Shown here: positions 7,612 through 14,079 of the stretch, piece after piece
Layout: every line of letters starts with the position of its first letter
Position numbering within the stretch: position 1 is the stretch's first letter
From: a virus
DNA length: 24,387 nucleotides
Direction: 5' to 3' (one strand)
IMG/VR virus record: IMGVR_UViG_3300027850_000054
Location: 1 to 24,387 of that record
The notes under the pieces: model-generated
The model's database searches: none
Told to the model about the DNA's origin: nothing
Seen by the model: only the letters and a program-made list of their open reading frames with translations
Translations under genes and position numbers: made by a program

Positions 7612-7830
7612 ATGGATTGGAACGAAAAGATGAAGAATCTAACACCAAGAGAGCGGCAAATTTGCGCACTACTCCGAGACAAACCGGACTTGACACGCCG
7701 CGGGGTTGGTAATCAAATTGGCGTGTCTTACCATACGGTAAGCTTCCACTTGCGCGGCGTGTATGATAAACTAGGTGTGAGCAGTAGGCCGGAATTGGTG
7801 AAGAATCTGTGTACGGAAGCGAAAGGTTAA
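7612..7830 (+). CDS. LuxR/GerE-type helix-turn-helix DNA-binding protein
   Basis: A 72-residue protein that is almost only a DNA-binding domain. Residues about 10-66 match the GerE/LuxR C-terminal domain: LTPRERQICALLRD (the TxREx[QE]V[LI] start), the scaffold helix, then GNQIGVSYHTVSFHL with the recognition helix (canonical form A..L.vS..TV..H) and YDKLGVSSRPELV (canonical i..KL.v.sR.eL). No receiver, autoinducer or other sensory domain is present, so it is a solo DNA-binding domain that probably acts as a dimer. ATG 7612 has no clear ribosome-binding site; an internal ATG at 7630 has GGAACG upstream and would keep the whole domain. It sits in a small AT-rich island within the structural genes and lies upstream of tandem dyads at 8344-8376 that could be its operator (inference). 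Confidence 0.85.
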   Translation: MDWNEKMKNLTPRERQICALLRDKPDLTRRGVGNQIGVSYHTVSFHLRGVYDKLGVSSRPELVKNLCTEAKG

Positions 7831-7833
7831 GAC

Positions 7834-8142
7834 ATGAACACGTCACTAGATAATGGTTATGTCGGTTCTATCGATTTTATCAAGCAGGCTATGGAAAGCC
7901 GCATTGATGCTGGACGATTGCTATTGGAAGTTTCTCGCCAAATTCTTGGATACGAAATCACACTGAGTGACAGCCAGTGTATGGCGACTTTTACTTTACC
8001 ATTTGCAGATTACGAGAGTCGTCAAGATTTTAGCAGTCATGCAGATTTTATTGCTCGTCATCTCGTTGAGGATTACGCGAGAGAAAAATTTCTCATTAAG
8101 AAACAATACACGGTGGAAGAGTTGAGGAAGGTCGAAAAGTGA
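7834..8142 (+). CDS. Hypothetical protein in regulatory island
   Basis: A 102-residue protein with an AAAGGT ribosome-binding site just before ATG 7834. It has an N-terminal helix (IDFIKQAMESRIDAGRLLLE), a short beta segment (QCMATFTLPFADYESR) and a C-terminal charged helix (FIARHLVEDYAREKF). I recognise no family. The coding sequence is AT-rich compared with flanking structural genes (38% GC in 8041-8100 by hand count). Its stop overlaps the GTG start of the next gene by four bases (GTGA), so the two are probably made together, and both follow the LuxR-type gene closely. Confidence 0.55.
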   Translation: MNTSLDNGYVGSIDFIKQAMESRIDAGRLLLEVSRQILGYEITLSDSQCMATFTLPFADYESRQDFSSHADFIARHLVEDYAREKFLIKKQYTVEELRKVEK

Positions 8143-8339
8143 TAGACGGAAATAAATTGCAGGCAGCAAGAGATTTTCTTCTTAAGGAAAATGTCGTTTC
8201 ATTCGTTGATGATATGGATGCTTCATTTCCGGCACGGTTTGCCAAAGCGATGAGAGATGTGCCCAAGTGGGCACATGAGCGTAATGCTGGTGTAAGACCG
8301 GTTTTGGGAGCAAAAAAAGGGTCAGAGTCCGCCACTTAA
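8139..8339 (+). CDS. Hypothetical protein, GTG start
   Basis: A 66-residue protein beginning at GTG 8139 within the stop of the preceding gene. The chain is mixed-charge and helical: MIDGNKLQAARDFLLKENVV, then FPARFAKAMRDVPKWAHERN, and a basic C-terminus. No family is recognised. It is AT-rich (about 37% GC in 8161-8220) like the preceding gene and it ends two bases before the dyad cluster, so it may be the last gene of a three-gene accessory operon closed by the terminator at 8390. Short proteins paired with a DNA-binding protein could modulate it, but there is no direct evidence. Confidence 0.5.
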   Translation: MIDGNKLQAARDFLLKENVVSFVDDMDASFPARFAKAMRDVPKWAHERNAGVRPVLGAKKGSESAT

Positions 8340-8341
8340 AC

Positions 8342-8378
8342 ACCTACACGTTCGTGTAGCCTGCACATTTGTGTAGGT
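8342..8378. promoter_or_regulatory. Tandem 16-base dyads, operator-like or RNA-switch element
   Basis: Two related palindromes follow each other with a one-base spacer: CTACACGTTCGTGTAG at 8344-8359 (perfect) and CTGCACATTTGTGTAG at 8361-8376 (one G-T mismatch). The period is 17 bases. The outer arms ACCTACAC (8342-8349) and GTGTAGGT (8371-8378) are also complementary, so a long hairpin could compete with the two small ones in RNA. As DNA, two adjacent dyads look like a dimer-binding operator; the nearest candidate binder is the LuxR-type protein of 7612-7830. Binding is inference. Confidence 0.6.
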
Positions 8379-8389
8379 ACATATTAATC

Positions 8390-8445
8390 AGCCTAAATGA
8401 TATGTTAATTAACATATCATTTAGGCTTTTATTTTGCTTTTTTTT
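8390..8445 (+). terminator. Intrinsic terminator, 38-base perfect palindrome plus T tracts
   Basis: Bases 8390-8427 form a perfect palindrome with 19-base arms beginning AGCCTAAATGATATG and centred on TTAATTAA. It is followed by TTT, A, TTTT, GC and an eight-T run at 8438-8445. A stem of this length followed by U-rich RNA is a strong rho-independent terminator signature for plus-strand transcription. It separates the accessory island from the capsid genes. The A/T-rich stem is unusually long for a phage terminator and could also bind a protein as DNA. Confidence 0.8.
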
Positions 8446-8446
8446 A

Positions 8447-8467
8447 CGGTTGCTGAGCCTGCCGAAG
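8447..8467 (-). repeat. Dispersed ~21-base repeat, copy 2 (intergenic, inverted)
   Basis: On the minus strand this reads CTTCGGCAGGCTCAG followed by CAACCG; 20 of 21 positions match copy 1 in the MuF gene. It starts two bases after the terminator T run and ends eleven bases before the protease ATG, overlapping the leader of that gene. Confidence 0.8.
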
Positions 8468-8477
8468 CAAGGACACC

Positions 8478-9707
8478 ATGAACGAAATTGACGCCACAAA
8501 CTTAGTTTTTAGCGTGCCGGCGCGAGTCCTGCGCACTGACGTGCAGCGCCATAATGAACTATTGGCATTGGCGAAAGAGAAGCACATTTACGATCCGGCA
8601 ATCCTGAATGAGCGAACGCCGTTCTTTTGGAGTCTGGAAGCAACAAACACGCTGATTGATTCATATTACACACACATGACGATTGGCACGCTTGGTAACT
8701 TCCAGGCCGACGCGCGGTCGGGCGTGGCGTTCCTGCCCGGTCATCGGCACAGTGAATTACCCTTTGGCCGGTCGCTTGATGCGCAGATTGAAACGGCGAT
8801 CAATCCAGACCGAACACGGCTAACGGTTGATTTTTACACCATGCCTGGGCTGACATTGAACGCCATCAAAACCGATGACCTAATCGACGGCATTCGTTCC
8901 GGAATTCTCCACGACGTTTCTATCGGTTTTCACGGGGGCGATCACACCTGCAACATGTGTGGTCGCAGTATGTGGGACTGGGACTGTCCACACGTCCCAG
9001 GCATGAAGTACGAAGTAAAAGGCGGCGACAATGTGATGCGTATCGAACAGGCAACGTTTGCCGTCGATGGAGCGCACCTGTCAGAGGTAAGCAGCGTGTA
9101 TGACGGCGCAACGCCACGTGCCGAGATTATCAAAGCAGAACGCGAAGCGGCGGAAGGGCGAATGCGACCGGACGCCGTGCGCATTTTCGAGACTCGTTAT
9201 CGCATGAAATTGCCAGCCGCAAAACGTTCATTTGCTGGCGCAACTTTGGAGGGTAAGAAATTGGAATTTGAACAAATTGTAAATCAGGTTCGTGAGGTGC
9301 TCGGCATTGACGCAACTGCGGACGTGGCCGGTGCAGTCATTCAGGTCAACACCGAATTGATAAGCTTGCGCAGTGTCAAAGAGACGCTGACGCAAGCGCA
9401 GAAGAAAGTTGAAGAACTTACACCGCTAGCTGATGACGGGCGCGCTTATCGTAGCGACCTGGTGGCAGAAGCCTTAGCGCAAGGTGTACGGGCGTTTGGC
9501 GAGAAGTTCGCCACACAGACATACACCGATGTACTAGAACGCTCGTCGCTCGCCGTCATCAAGCAACTATCAGCCGACTGGCTGACGATTGGCGACAGTC
9601 GCTTCGCAGGTGGCCGACAGTCCACTGACGGCGGAGAAGGTGCGCCGGTCGTGGCAGACAAGCAACCTATCGGCGCACGTATCCCAAGCGCTGCGTACAA
9701 GGCGTAA
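8478..9707 (+). CDS. Prohead maturation protease with zinc site and C-terminal scaffold-like region
   Basis: A 409-residue protein. Residues 80-220 follow the HK97-type prohead protease pattern: candidate catalytic His in LPGHRHSELPFGR (H89/H91), Ser in HDVSIGF (S148), and the closing strand LSEVSSVYDGATPRAEI at 201-217. Between them lies a CxxC-x8-CxH group (C158, C161, C170, H172) that should bind zinc; I recall similar insertions in some phage proteases. Residues about 265-370 are mostly helical with a coiled-coil-like VKETLTQAQKKVEELTPLAD, which suggests a fused scaffolding part removed during maturation. The gene lies just before the decoration and capsid genes, as expected. ATG 8478 has AAGGA upstream. 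Protease assignment is good; scaffold function is inferred. Confidence 0.8.
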   Translation: MNEIDATNLVFSVPARVLRTDVQRHNELLALAKEKHIYDPAILNERTPFFWSLEATNTLIDSYYTHMTIGTLGNFQADARSGVAFLPGHRHSELPFGRSLDAQIETAINPDRTRLTVDFYTMPGLTLNAIKTDDLIDGIRSGILHDVSIGFHGGDHTCNMCGRSMWDWDCPHVPGMKYEVKGGDNVMRIEQATFAVDGAHLSEVSSVYDGATPRAEIIKAEREAAEGRMRPDAVRIFETRYRMKLPAAKRSFAGATLEGKKLEFEQIVNQVREVLGIDATADVAGAVIQVNTELISLRSVKETLTQAQKKVEELTPLADDGRAYRSDLVAEALAQGVRAFGEKFATQTYTDVLERSSLAVIKQLSADWLTIGDSRFAGGRQSTDGGEGAPVVADKQPIGARIPSAAYKA

Positions 9708-9717
9708 GGAGCCAACC

Positions 9718-10251
9718 ATGAAACAGAGATTAATTACCCTCGGCGTGTTGGTTGTCTTACTGATGTTTGCGGCGCTTATTCCGGTGGCATCGGTTCCAGC
9801 AAAAGCAGGCAACAGCAACTTCGACGCCATTGTCACTAGCGGCGATGTGACGGTTGGTGACGACTTGACGGTGGCTGATGTTGCCACCTTTGCCGCTGGC
9901 CTGACAGCCGCCGACCTGACGGCCACTGATGATGTAGTAATCGGTGATGATCTGACTGTGGCCGGCGACATGATACTGACCGCACCGGCGCGCGCATCAC
10001 TAAGCGCCACCCAGACGCTTGTGCTGGCCACTGCTAATGTACCAATCAGTAGCACGGCGTCTGCTGGGTTACTGCCAACATGTGCGGCGGGCAAAATTTT
10101 CTACATTCATAATGTCGGCACGCAGAGTATCATCATCACCGACAGCGGAACGTCCAAAATTGCTAGTACTTACACAATGGGCAATTCGGACTCAATCACA
10201 CTATTGGGCGTTGGCTCCAACTGCGTTGAACTCGCACGAGCAAATAACTAA
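9718..10251 (+). CDS. Predicted secreted beta-repeat protein inside capsid module
   Basis: A 177-residue protein starting at ATG 9718 after a strong AAGGAG site; an ATG further upstream at 9589 lies inside the protease gene and is rejected. The N-terminus is a textbook Sec signal peptide: basic n-region MKQR, a hydrophobic core LITLGVLVVLLMFAALIPVA and a likely cleavage after AKA at residue 30. The mature part begins with imperfect beta repeats (GDVTVGDDLTV, ADLTATDDVVIGDDLTV) that suggest a short beta-solenoid, then a C-terminal domain with two Cys (one in LPTCAAGK, one in GSNCVEL). It may be exported to the cell surface or, if not cleaved, be membrane-anchored. A virion decoration role is also possible from position. 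I do not recognise a family. Confidence 0.7.
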   Translation: MKQRLITLGVLVVLLMFAALIPVASVPAKAGNSNFDAIVTSGDVTVGDDLTVADVATFAAGLTAADLTATDDVVIGDDLTVAGDMILTAPARASLSATQTLVLATANVPISSTASAGLLPTCAAGKIFYIHNVGTQSIIITDSGTSKIASTYTMGNSDSITLLGVGSNCVELARANN

Positions 10252-10281
10252 GCGGCGCTGAATGCGCCAAAGGAATAGGAA

Positions 10282-10704
10282 ATGGCAGATCCACGTAGTG
10301 CAGTAGATTTTAAGGGCATTGGCTACGAAGCGCAGACATTTCTACACGACAATACCATCGTGTACAGCGCTACCGTAACCAATGGCAGCGTATCGGTTGG
10401 CCTTGCGGTCACGATTGAGACCGCCGAAACCGTGACGTTGGTCGGTGACGGCGAGGGCGTGCTAGGCAAGTTGATCAAGGTCGAGTCTGACGGCTTTTGC
10501 GTTGTGCAAACCGGCGGCTATATGACGCTACCAGGTGGTACAGCGGCAACCCTGTCCGTGCAAAAGAAGATCGTCGGTGACCTATTGGTGTCCGCCGAAG
10601 GCTACATCCGTGAAGTGGCGACGGCCACCGCCGCCGAGTTGGGTGTAGCGCGAGGCTTTATCGTTGACGCAGGCACAACCACGGCTGTTGTCGTCAAGCT
10701 TTAA
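10282..10704 (+). CDS. Head decoration/capsid cement-like protein (DUF2190-like)
   Basis: A 140-residue beta-rich protein upstream of the major capsid gene, with AGGAATAGGAA before ATG 10282. It is Gly/Val/Thr-rich with motifs SVGLAVTIETAETVTLVG, GEGVLGKLIKVESDGFCVVQ and a C-terminal GTTTAVVVKL. This resembles DUF2190-type small proteins that sit on the outer capsid surface as trimers and stabilise it. Length and gene order fit. The family call is by pattern memory. Confidence 0.7.
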   Translation: MADPRSAVDFKGIGYEAQTFLHDNTIVYSATVTNGSVSVGLAVTIETAETVTLVGDGEGVLGKLIKVESDGFCVVQTGGYMTLPGGTAATLSVQKKIVGDLLVSAEGYIREVATATAAELGVARGFIVDAGTTTAVVVKL

Positions 10705-10712
10705 TCAATCAG

Positions 10713-10730
10713 TGTGTGGCTTACCGCACA
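10713..10730 (+). promoter_or_regulatory. Stem-loop just upstream of capsid ribosome-binding site
   Basis: TGTGTGG (10713-10719) and CCGCACA (10724-10730) can pair as a seven-base stem with one G-U pair and a CTTA loop. The AAAGGA ribosome-binding site of the capsid gene begins directly after it. There is no T tract, so it is not a terminator. It may protect or expose the capsid message; this is inference. Confidence 0.35.
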
Positions 10731-10742
10731 AAGGAATTCTAG

Positions 10743-11972
10743 ATGGCAAACAAGACAAAGTTAGGCACTCGTGAATTGTGGTCGCAATTCAAAGAGAATC
10801 CACTTGATATGTACAAGGGCGTTGCACGTGAAATGAAAGAGGCCGGGATGGAGGAGGTTCCTACTCTGTCGCGGGTGCTCGAGGAGGTTAGTCCGTCTGA
10901 AAAGGGCGACGAACTCGATGCCTTTGAGCGATTGATGATGGAAGCTGGCATTCGTACCAGCAGCGATCCAATTATCGGCTATCACGCTAGCACCGGCGAT
11001 AAGTTTGATGAAAGCGCTGGCGGACGCGTTCTGTTTACAGAATTCGCATCGCGCAATTACCGCAAAGTTAGCCAGAACATGCACAAGCAAAATCGAGCCG
11101 TGCTACTGAGCGGAGACGCCACGGTTGGATCGTGGGAGCGACCCTATATTGAATCAGGGAAAATCAATCCTAGCCAACAAATTGCACCGCCGATCCCATT
11201 GTCCGAGTTGGTGGCGATGAGCACCGGCATCAATGGCGACACCTATCGCAGCTTTTACTTGACCTATGATGCTACGAATTTGCGCCAGTACCGCGTTGGC
11301 GAGAGTGCTGACATCCCCGTGGCTACCATCGTTGGAGCCACACGTGAAGTTAGTTTGAAGAAATACGGGCGCGGCATCAGTATCAGCTACGAAGCGCGTC
11401 GCCGTATGCGGATCGATAAGTTGGCTTTCTACATCCAGTGGATGGCCGTTCAGACTGAAATCGATAAGGTAGCGTCGGCACTTGACGTGTTGATTTTGGG
11501 TGATGGTAATTCGGGAACGGCTGCAACTACATCGAATCTGACCACGCTCGACGCAACAGCGACGGCGGGCACATTGTCGCTGAAGGGTTGGGAATCATTC
11601 AAAATGCTTTTTGAATCTCCCTACATTCTTACCACGGCGCTTATGCAAAAAGCGGTAGCGCTGCAATTGATTCTGCTCGACACCGGATCGGCCAATATCC
11701 CGTTGCCAACCGTGCGTTTGGCCGACACATTGACGATGATAAATCAGTTGGCGGAAGGTGTTCGTTACGGATACACGTCAGACGCTCCGGCGCTGAAGAT
11801 TGTTGGCCTAGACAAGCGGGTTGCGCTTGAGATGATTACCGAGATCGGGGCGGACATTGCAGAGATGGAGCGTGCGGCGAAAAACCAGACTGAAACGCTT
11901 TATCTGTCAGAGGTAATGGGATTTGCCATTAACGACAAGAATGCAACTCGTATCCTGGACGTAAATGCTTAG
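10743..11972 (+). CDS. Major capsid protein, HK97-fold
   Basis: A 409-residue protein in the capsid slot. The first ~95 residues are charged and helical (ELWSQFKENPLDMYKGVARE, EVSPSEKGDELDAFERLMME) and look like a delta domain that the upstream protease would remove. The body has typical HK97-fold features: an E-loop-like region after residue 105, a spine-helix stretch around RRRMRIDKLAFYIQWMAVQT, the LILGDGNSGTA turn, and a C-terminal A-domain segment ERAAKNQTETLYLSEVMGFA. It should assemble into the icosahedral shell with the portal at one vertex. Overall length fits an HK97-type capsid protein with a delta domain. The sequence directly shows a strong AAAGGA ribosome-binding site, suitable for high expression. 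Confidence 0.87.
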   Translation: MANKTKLGTRELWSQFKENPLDMYKGVAREMKEAGMEEVPTLSRVLEEVSPSEKGDELDAFERLMMEAGIRTSSDPIIGYHASTGDKFDESAGGRVLFTEFASRNYRKVSQNMHKQNRAVLLSGDATVGSWERPYIESGKINPSQQIAPPIPLSELVAMSTGINGDTYRSFYLTYDATNLRQYRVGESADIPVATIVGATREVSLKKYGRGISISYEARRRMRIDKLAFYIQWMAVQTEIDKVASALDVLILGDGNSGTAATTSNLTTLDATATAGTLSLKGWESFKMLFESPYILTTALMQKAVALQLILLDTGSANIPLPTVRLADTLTMINQLAEGVRYGYTSDAPALKIVGLDKRVALEMITEIGADIAEMERAAKNQTETLYLSEVMGFAINDKNATRILDVNA

Positions 11973-11982
11973 GGAGCCTGAC

Positions 11983-12240
11983 ATGACTGACTTTATCAAG
12001 GTCAAGGCGACCAACACCGATAGCAAGGTTGCCTTGTGGGAAAAGCATCCAGACCATCCAGGCGGAGAAGTGTTCGTAAGCGGCAACGGTGACGTGGTGG
12101 AAGTTGCCACTACCGTTGTCGTGCGTGCGGCCATCAAGAGCGGTGCGCTGGTTGAAGTACAGCCAGAGAAAGCCACAGAGGCACCACCAGTTATTAGCGC
12201 CGCACCACGGCCAGAAGGGTCGAAGACGGGTCGGCATTAG
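11983..12240 (+). CDS. Small head/neck-associated hypothetical protein
   Basis: An 85-residue protein; ATG 11983 is chosen because AGGGAG lies six to seven bases upstream, while the in-frame ATG at 11965 overlaps the capsid gene. The first 50 residues form a small beta domain (MTDFIKVKATNTDSKVALWE, HPGGEVFVSGNGDVVEV) with a helix VVVRAAIKSGALVEV. The C-terminal 30 residues are Pro/Ala-rich and probably disordered. Small proteins of this type often follow the capsid gene in siphoviruses; I cannot give a precise function. Confidence 0.6.
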   Translation: MTDFIKVKATNTDSKVALWEKHPDHPGGEVFVSGNGDVVEVATTVVVRAAIKSGALVEVQPEKATEAPPVISAAPRPEGSKTGRH

Positions 12241-12255
12241 GCGAAGGGATGCACA

Positions 12256-12657
12256 ATGGCCGTCACACTAGAAACTTACCAACTGTACCAGCCAGATGGT
12301 GAACTGGAAGCAACCTTGTTTCCCGATGCCGACATGGAAGCGAAGTTGTCCGGCTGGTTGGCGCAAGCAACCACGAAAGTGGAAGCGGACGCCGACATTG
12401 CCACCGCTGACCAGAATGACGCGGCGGCGGCATGGGTATACTACCGTGCCTATAGTTATATAGCGCAATGGATGCGCGCTGACCCTGAGCGCGTTACGGT
12501 AGGCGAGCGCACCGAATGGCTAGGTGCTGACCGTTCAAAATTCTTCGCTAGTCGGGCAGCATCATGGATTGATACGTTCAGCGGCTTTTCGACACCAACG
12601 GCGCGGGTTGCTTTCTTTGGATTAGCGCGGGCTGGGGTGCGCCATGTTAGATATTAA
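12256..12657 (+). CDS. Head-tail adaptor (connector) protein
   Basis: A 133-residue helical protein in the position of the adaptor that binds under the portal ring. The N-terminal part has acidic helices (ADMEAKLSGWLAQATTKVEA), then a Tyr-rich helix WVYYRAYSYIAQWMRADPER, which is typical for gp6/gp15-like connectors. The C-terminal end is an arm-like tail (FFGLARAGVRHVRY) that overlaps the next gene by 14 bases. The call rests on size, helical content and gene order. Confidence 0.6.
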   Translation: MAVTLETYQLYQPDGELEATLFPDADMEAKLSGWLAQATTKVEADADIATADQNDAAAAWVYYRAYSYIAQWMRADPERVTVGERTEWLGADRSKFFASRAASWIDTFSGFSTPTARVAFFGLARAGVRHVRY

Positions 12658-12973
12658 AGAAGGCGACTACCTGGTAGTGGGTGTAAATGAGTACCCAATC
12701 CGCTCCTGCGAGGAATGGACCTGGCGTTATGGACGAACATTCAAACGCATGACAACGGTGACGGCTAGCACAAAACGCAATCCGGCCATCGTAAGCGGCA
12801 AACGTGGCGCACCCGTAACCGAGTTGACCGGCGTTAAATGTACGCCACTCGACCCAATCAGCGCTGAGTTATCCAACCGGCTGGAACTGGAAACGCCGCA
12901 CGAATTGCTTGTGTCGTTTGCTGATGGCGGCAATGTGTTCTACCGATTGGTGCTTGAGGACTTAAAACGCTAA
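12644..12973 (+). CDS. Head closure (stopper) protein
   Basis: A 109-residue beta-rich protein that starts inside the preceding adaptor gene and ends at a TAATG junction with the next gene. MLDIKEGDYLVVGVNEYPIR at the N-terminus, a basic middle (TASTKRNPAIVSGKRGAPVT) and a final strand pair (HELLVSFADGGNVFYRLVLE) suit a small barrel like SPP1 gp16-type stopper proteins, which close the head after DNA packaging. Identification is by synteny and fold impression only. Confidence 0.55.
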   Translation: MLDIKEGDYLVVGVNEYPIRSCEEWTWRYGRTFKRMTTVTASTKRNPAIVSGKRGAPVTELTGVKCTPLDPISAELSNRLELETPHELLVSFADGGNVFYRLVLEDLKR

Positions 12974-13362
12974 TGGCGGCAATCAGCGCAGAAGTTGCAG
13001 GAATGGAAGCGGCACAATCGGCAATGGTGCGGGCGGTGAAAGCCACCGAAACCAAAGGCGAGCTTGGCAAAGTCATCCGTGACGCCACGGTTGAGCTACA
13101 TGCCTATGCGCGCTTAGTTACGGACAAAGATACCGGCACGTTGGCCGCTTCGCACTACATGCGATTTACCGGCAATGCGACCGGCGAAATCTATATCAAT
13201 CCAAGCGCACGCAATCCAAGAAGCAAGACACCGCCATCCGAGTATGGTCTTTATGAAAGTAACCGCGGCGGACGACACGCTTTTTATCAGCGCACGATTA
13301 CCGAGAGGGGACCAAGCGTAATGGATGCCGGAATTAATAGCATTAAGCAGGCGATGGGCTAA
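12973..13362 (+). CDS. Neck/tail completion protein (HK97 gp10-like slot)
   Basis: A 129-residue protein flanked by TAATG junctions on both sides. An N-terminal helix (AEVAGMEAAQSAMVRAVKAT) is followed by a domain with HAYARLVTDKDTGTLAASHY, which recalls the 'D-T-G-x-L-x-x-S' motif of HK97 gp10-like tail completion proteins, and a C-terminal helix. The motif and the position before the tail terminator support the call. It would join head and tail during assembly. Confidence 0.65.
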   Translation: MAAISAEVAGMEAAQSAMVRAVKATETKGELGKVIRDATVELHAYARLVTDKDTGTLAASHYMRFTGNATGEIYINPSARNPRSKTPPSEYGLYESNRGGRHAFYQRTITERGPSVMDAGINSIKQAMG

Positions 13363-13805
13363 TGGCATCTACATCACGCGAGGGCGCACGCAAGGCGTTT
13401 GCGGCACTGCTAGTCACATCACTAGTCACCACCAACGAAGTTGAAGCCGTCTATAACAACCAGGTGGGAGACTTCGGAGGCAAGGCGTCAGTAGTTGTCG
13501 TCACATCCGGCGGTATCATGCGCGAGAAACAGAACTTTGGTACATGCTGGCACAACACCTACCGCTTGGATTGCTACATCTTTGTACTGTACGCCGATCC
13601 AAATAGCAACTGGACCGAAGCCAACGCCGAAGACAAGATTGACGCTATTGAGGCGTTGTTTGCTGACGTGGTGATGACCGGCACAAGCGCCACATGGGAC
13701 GGTACGCCAACCTATGCCGAGCAAACAAGTTTAGGTGTGGTGGCGGTCGGCGGCGTGTCGTACCGGCGAGAATTAATCTCGATTCTACTAGAGAAAATGG
13801 AGTAA
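13362..13805 (+). CDS. Tail terminator protein
   Basis: A 147-residue alpha/beta protein located right before the tail-tube region. It begins with a helix (REGARKAFAALLVTSLV), followed by a YRLDCYIFVLYADPN strand and an acidic helix (EDKIDAIEALFADVVM), ending YRRELISILLEKME. This beta-sheet with two helices layout is the usual one for tail terminators that stop tube growth and bind the neck. Start TAATG overlaps the previous stop. Function is inferred from fold impression and order. Confidence 0.6.
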   Translation: MASTSREGARKAFAALLVTSLVTTNEVEAVYNNQVGDFGGKASVVVVTSGGIMREKQNFGTCWHNTYRLDCYIFVLYADPNSNWTEANAEDKIDAIEALFADVVMTGTSATWDGTPTYAEQTSLGVVAVGGVSYRRELISILLEKME

Positions 13806-13812
13806 CGATAAA

Positions 13813-14079
13813 ATGCTTAGATTTTTAGGGCGTGCCGATCCTGACAAGGAAAATCCGGAAGGTCGCTTGCTTACCTATTTCCCTGGCATTCCGGCGCGTG
13901 ACTTGACGGCTGATGAAGTCGAAGAACTCGACAAAGGCGTAAAAAACGACTTGTTGGCGAGCGGTCTTTACCGTGAAGTTGGCCGCAAGAAGGTGGAAGA
14001 CGAACACCTGACCAAATCTACGCCAAAAGTTGAGGATGTAATGCCGGTCAAGGAATCGGCAAAGGATAAATCTGCATGA
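13813..14079 (+). CDS. Small tail-region hypothetical protein
   Basis: An 88-residue protein with GGAG about ten bases upstream of ATG 13813. The first 55 residues look folded (LLTYFPGIPARDLTADEVEE, LASGLYREVG); the last 30 are highly charged (KVEDEHLTKSTPKVEDV...) and probably disordered. The FPGIPARDLT stretch recalls small proteins found before phage tail-tube genes, with no known activity. Its TGA overlaps the tail-tube start by four bases. Confidence 0.55.
   Translation: MLRFLGRADPDKENPEGRLLTYFPGIPARDLTADEVEELDKGVKNDLLASGLYREVGRKKVEDEHLTKSTPKVEDVMPVKESAKDKSA

Noticed and set aside
9589-9717. Longer N-terminus for the signal-peptide protein
   Set aside because: It would overlap the protease gene by over 100 bases and bury the signal peptide; ATG 9718 has an ideal AAGGAG site.
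10254-10268. GGCGC/GCGCC five-base stem after the secreted protein gene
   Set aside because: Too short and with no T tract; likely chance in a GC-rich context.
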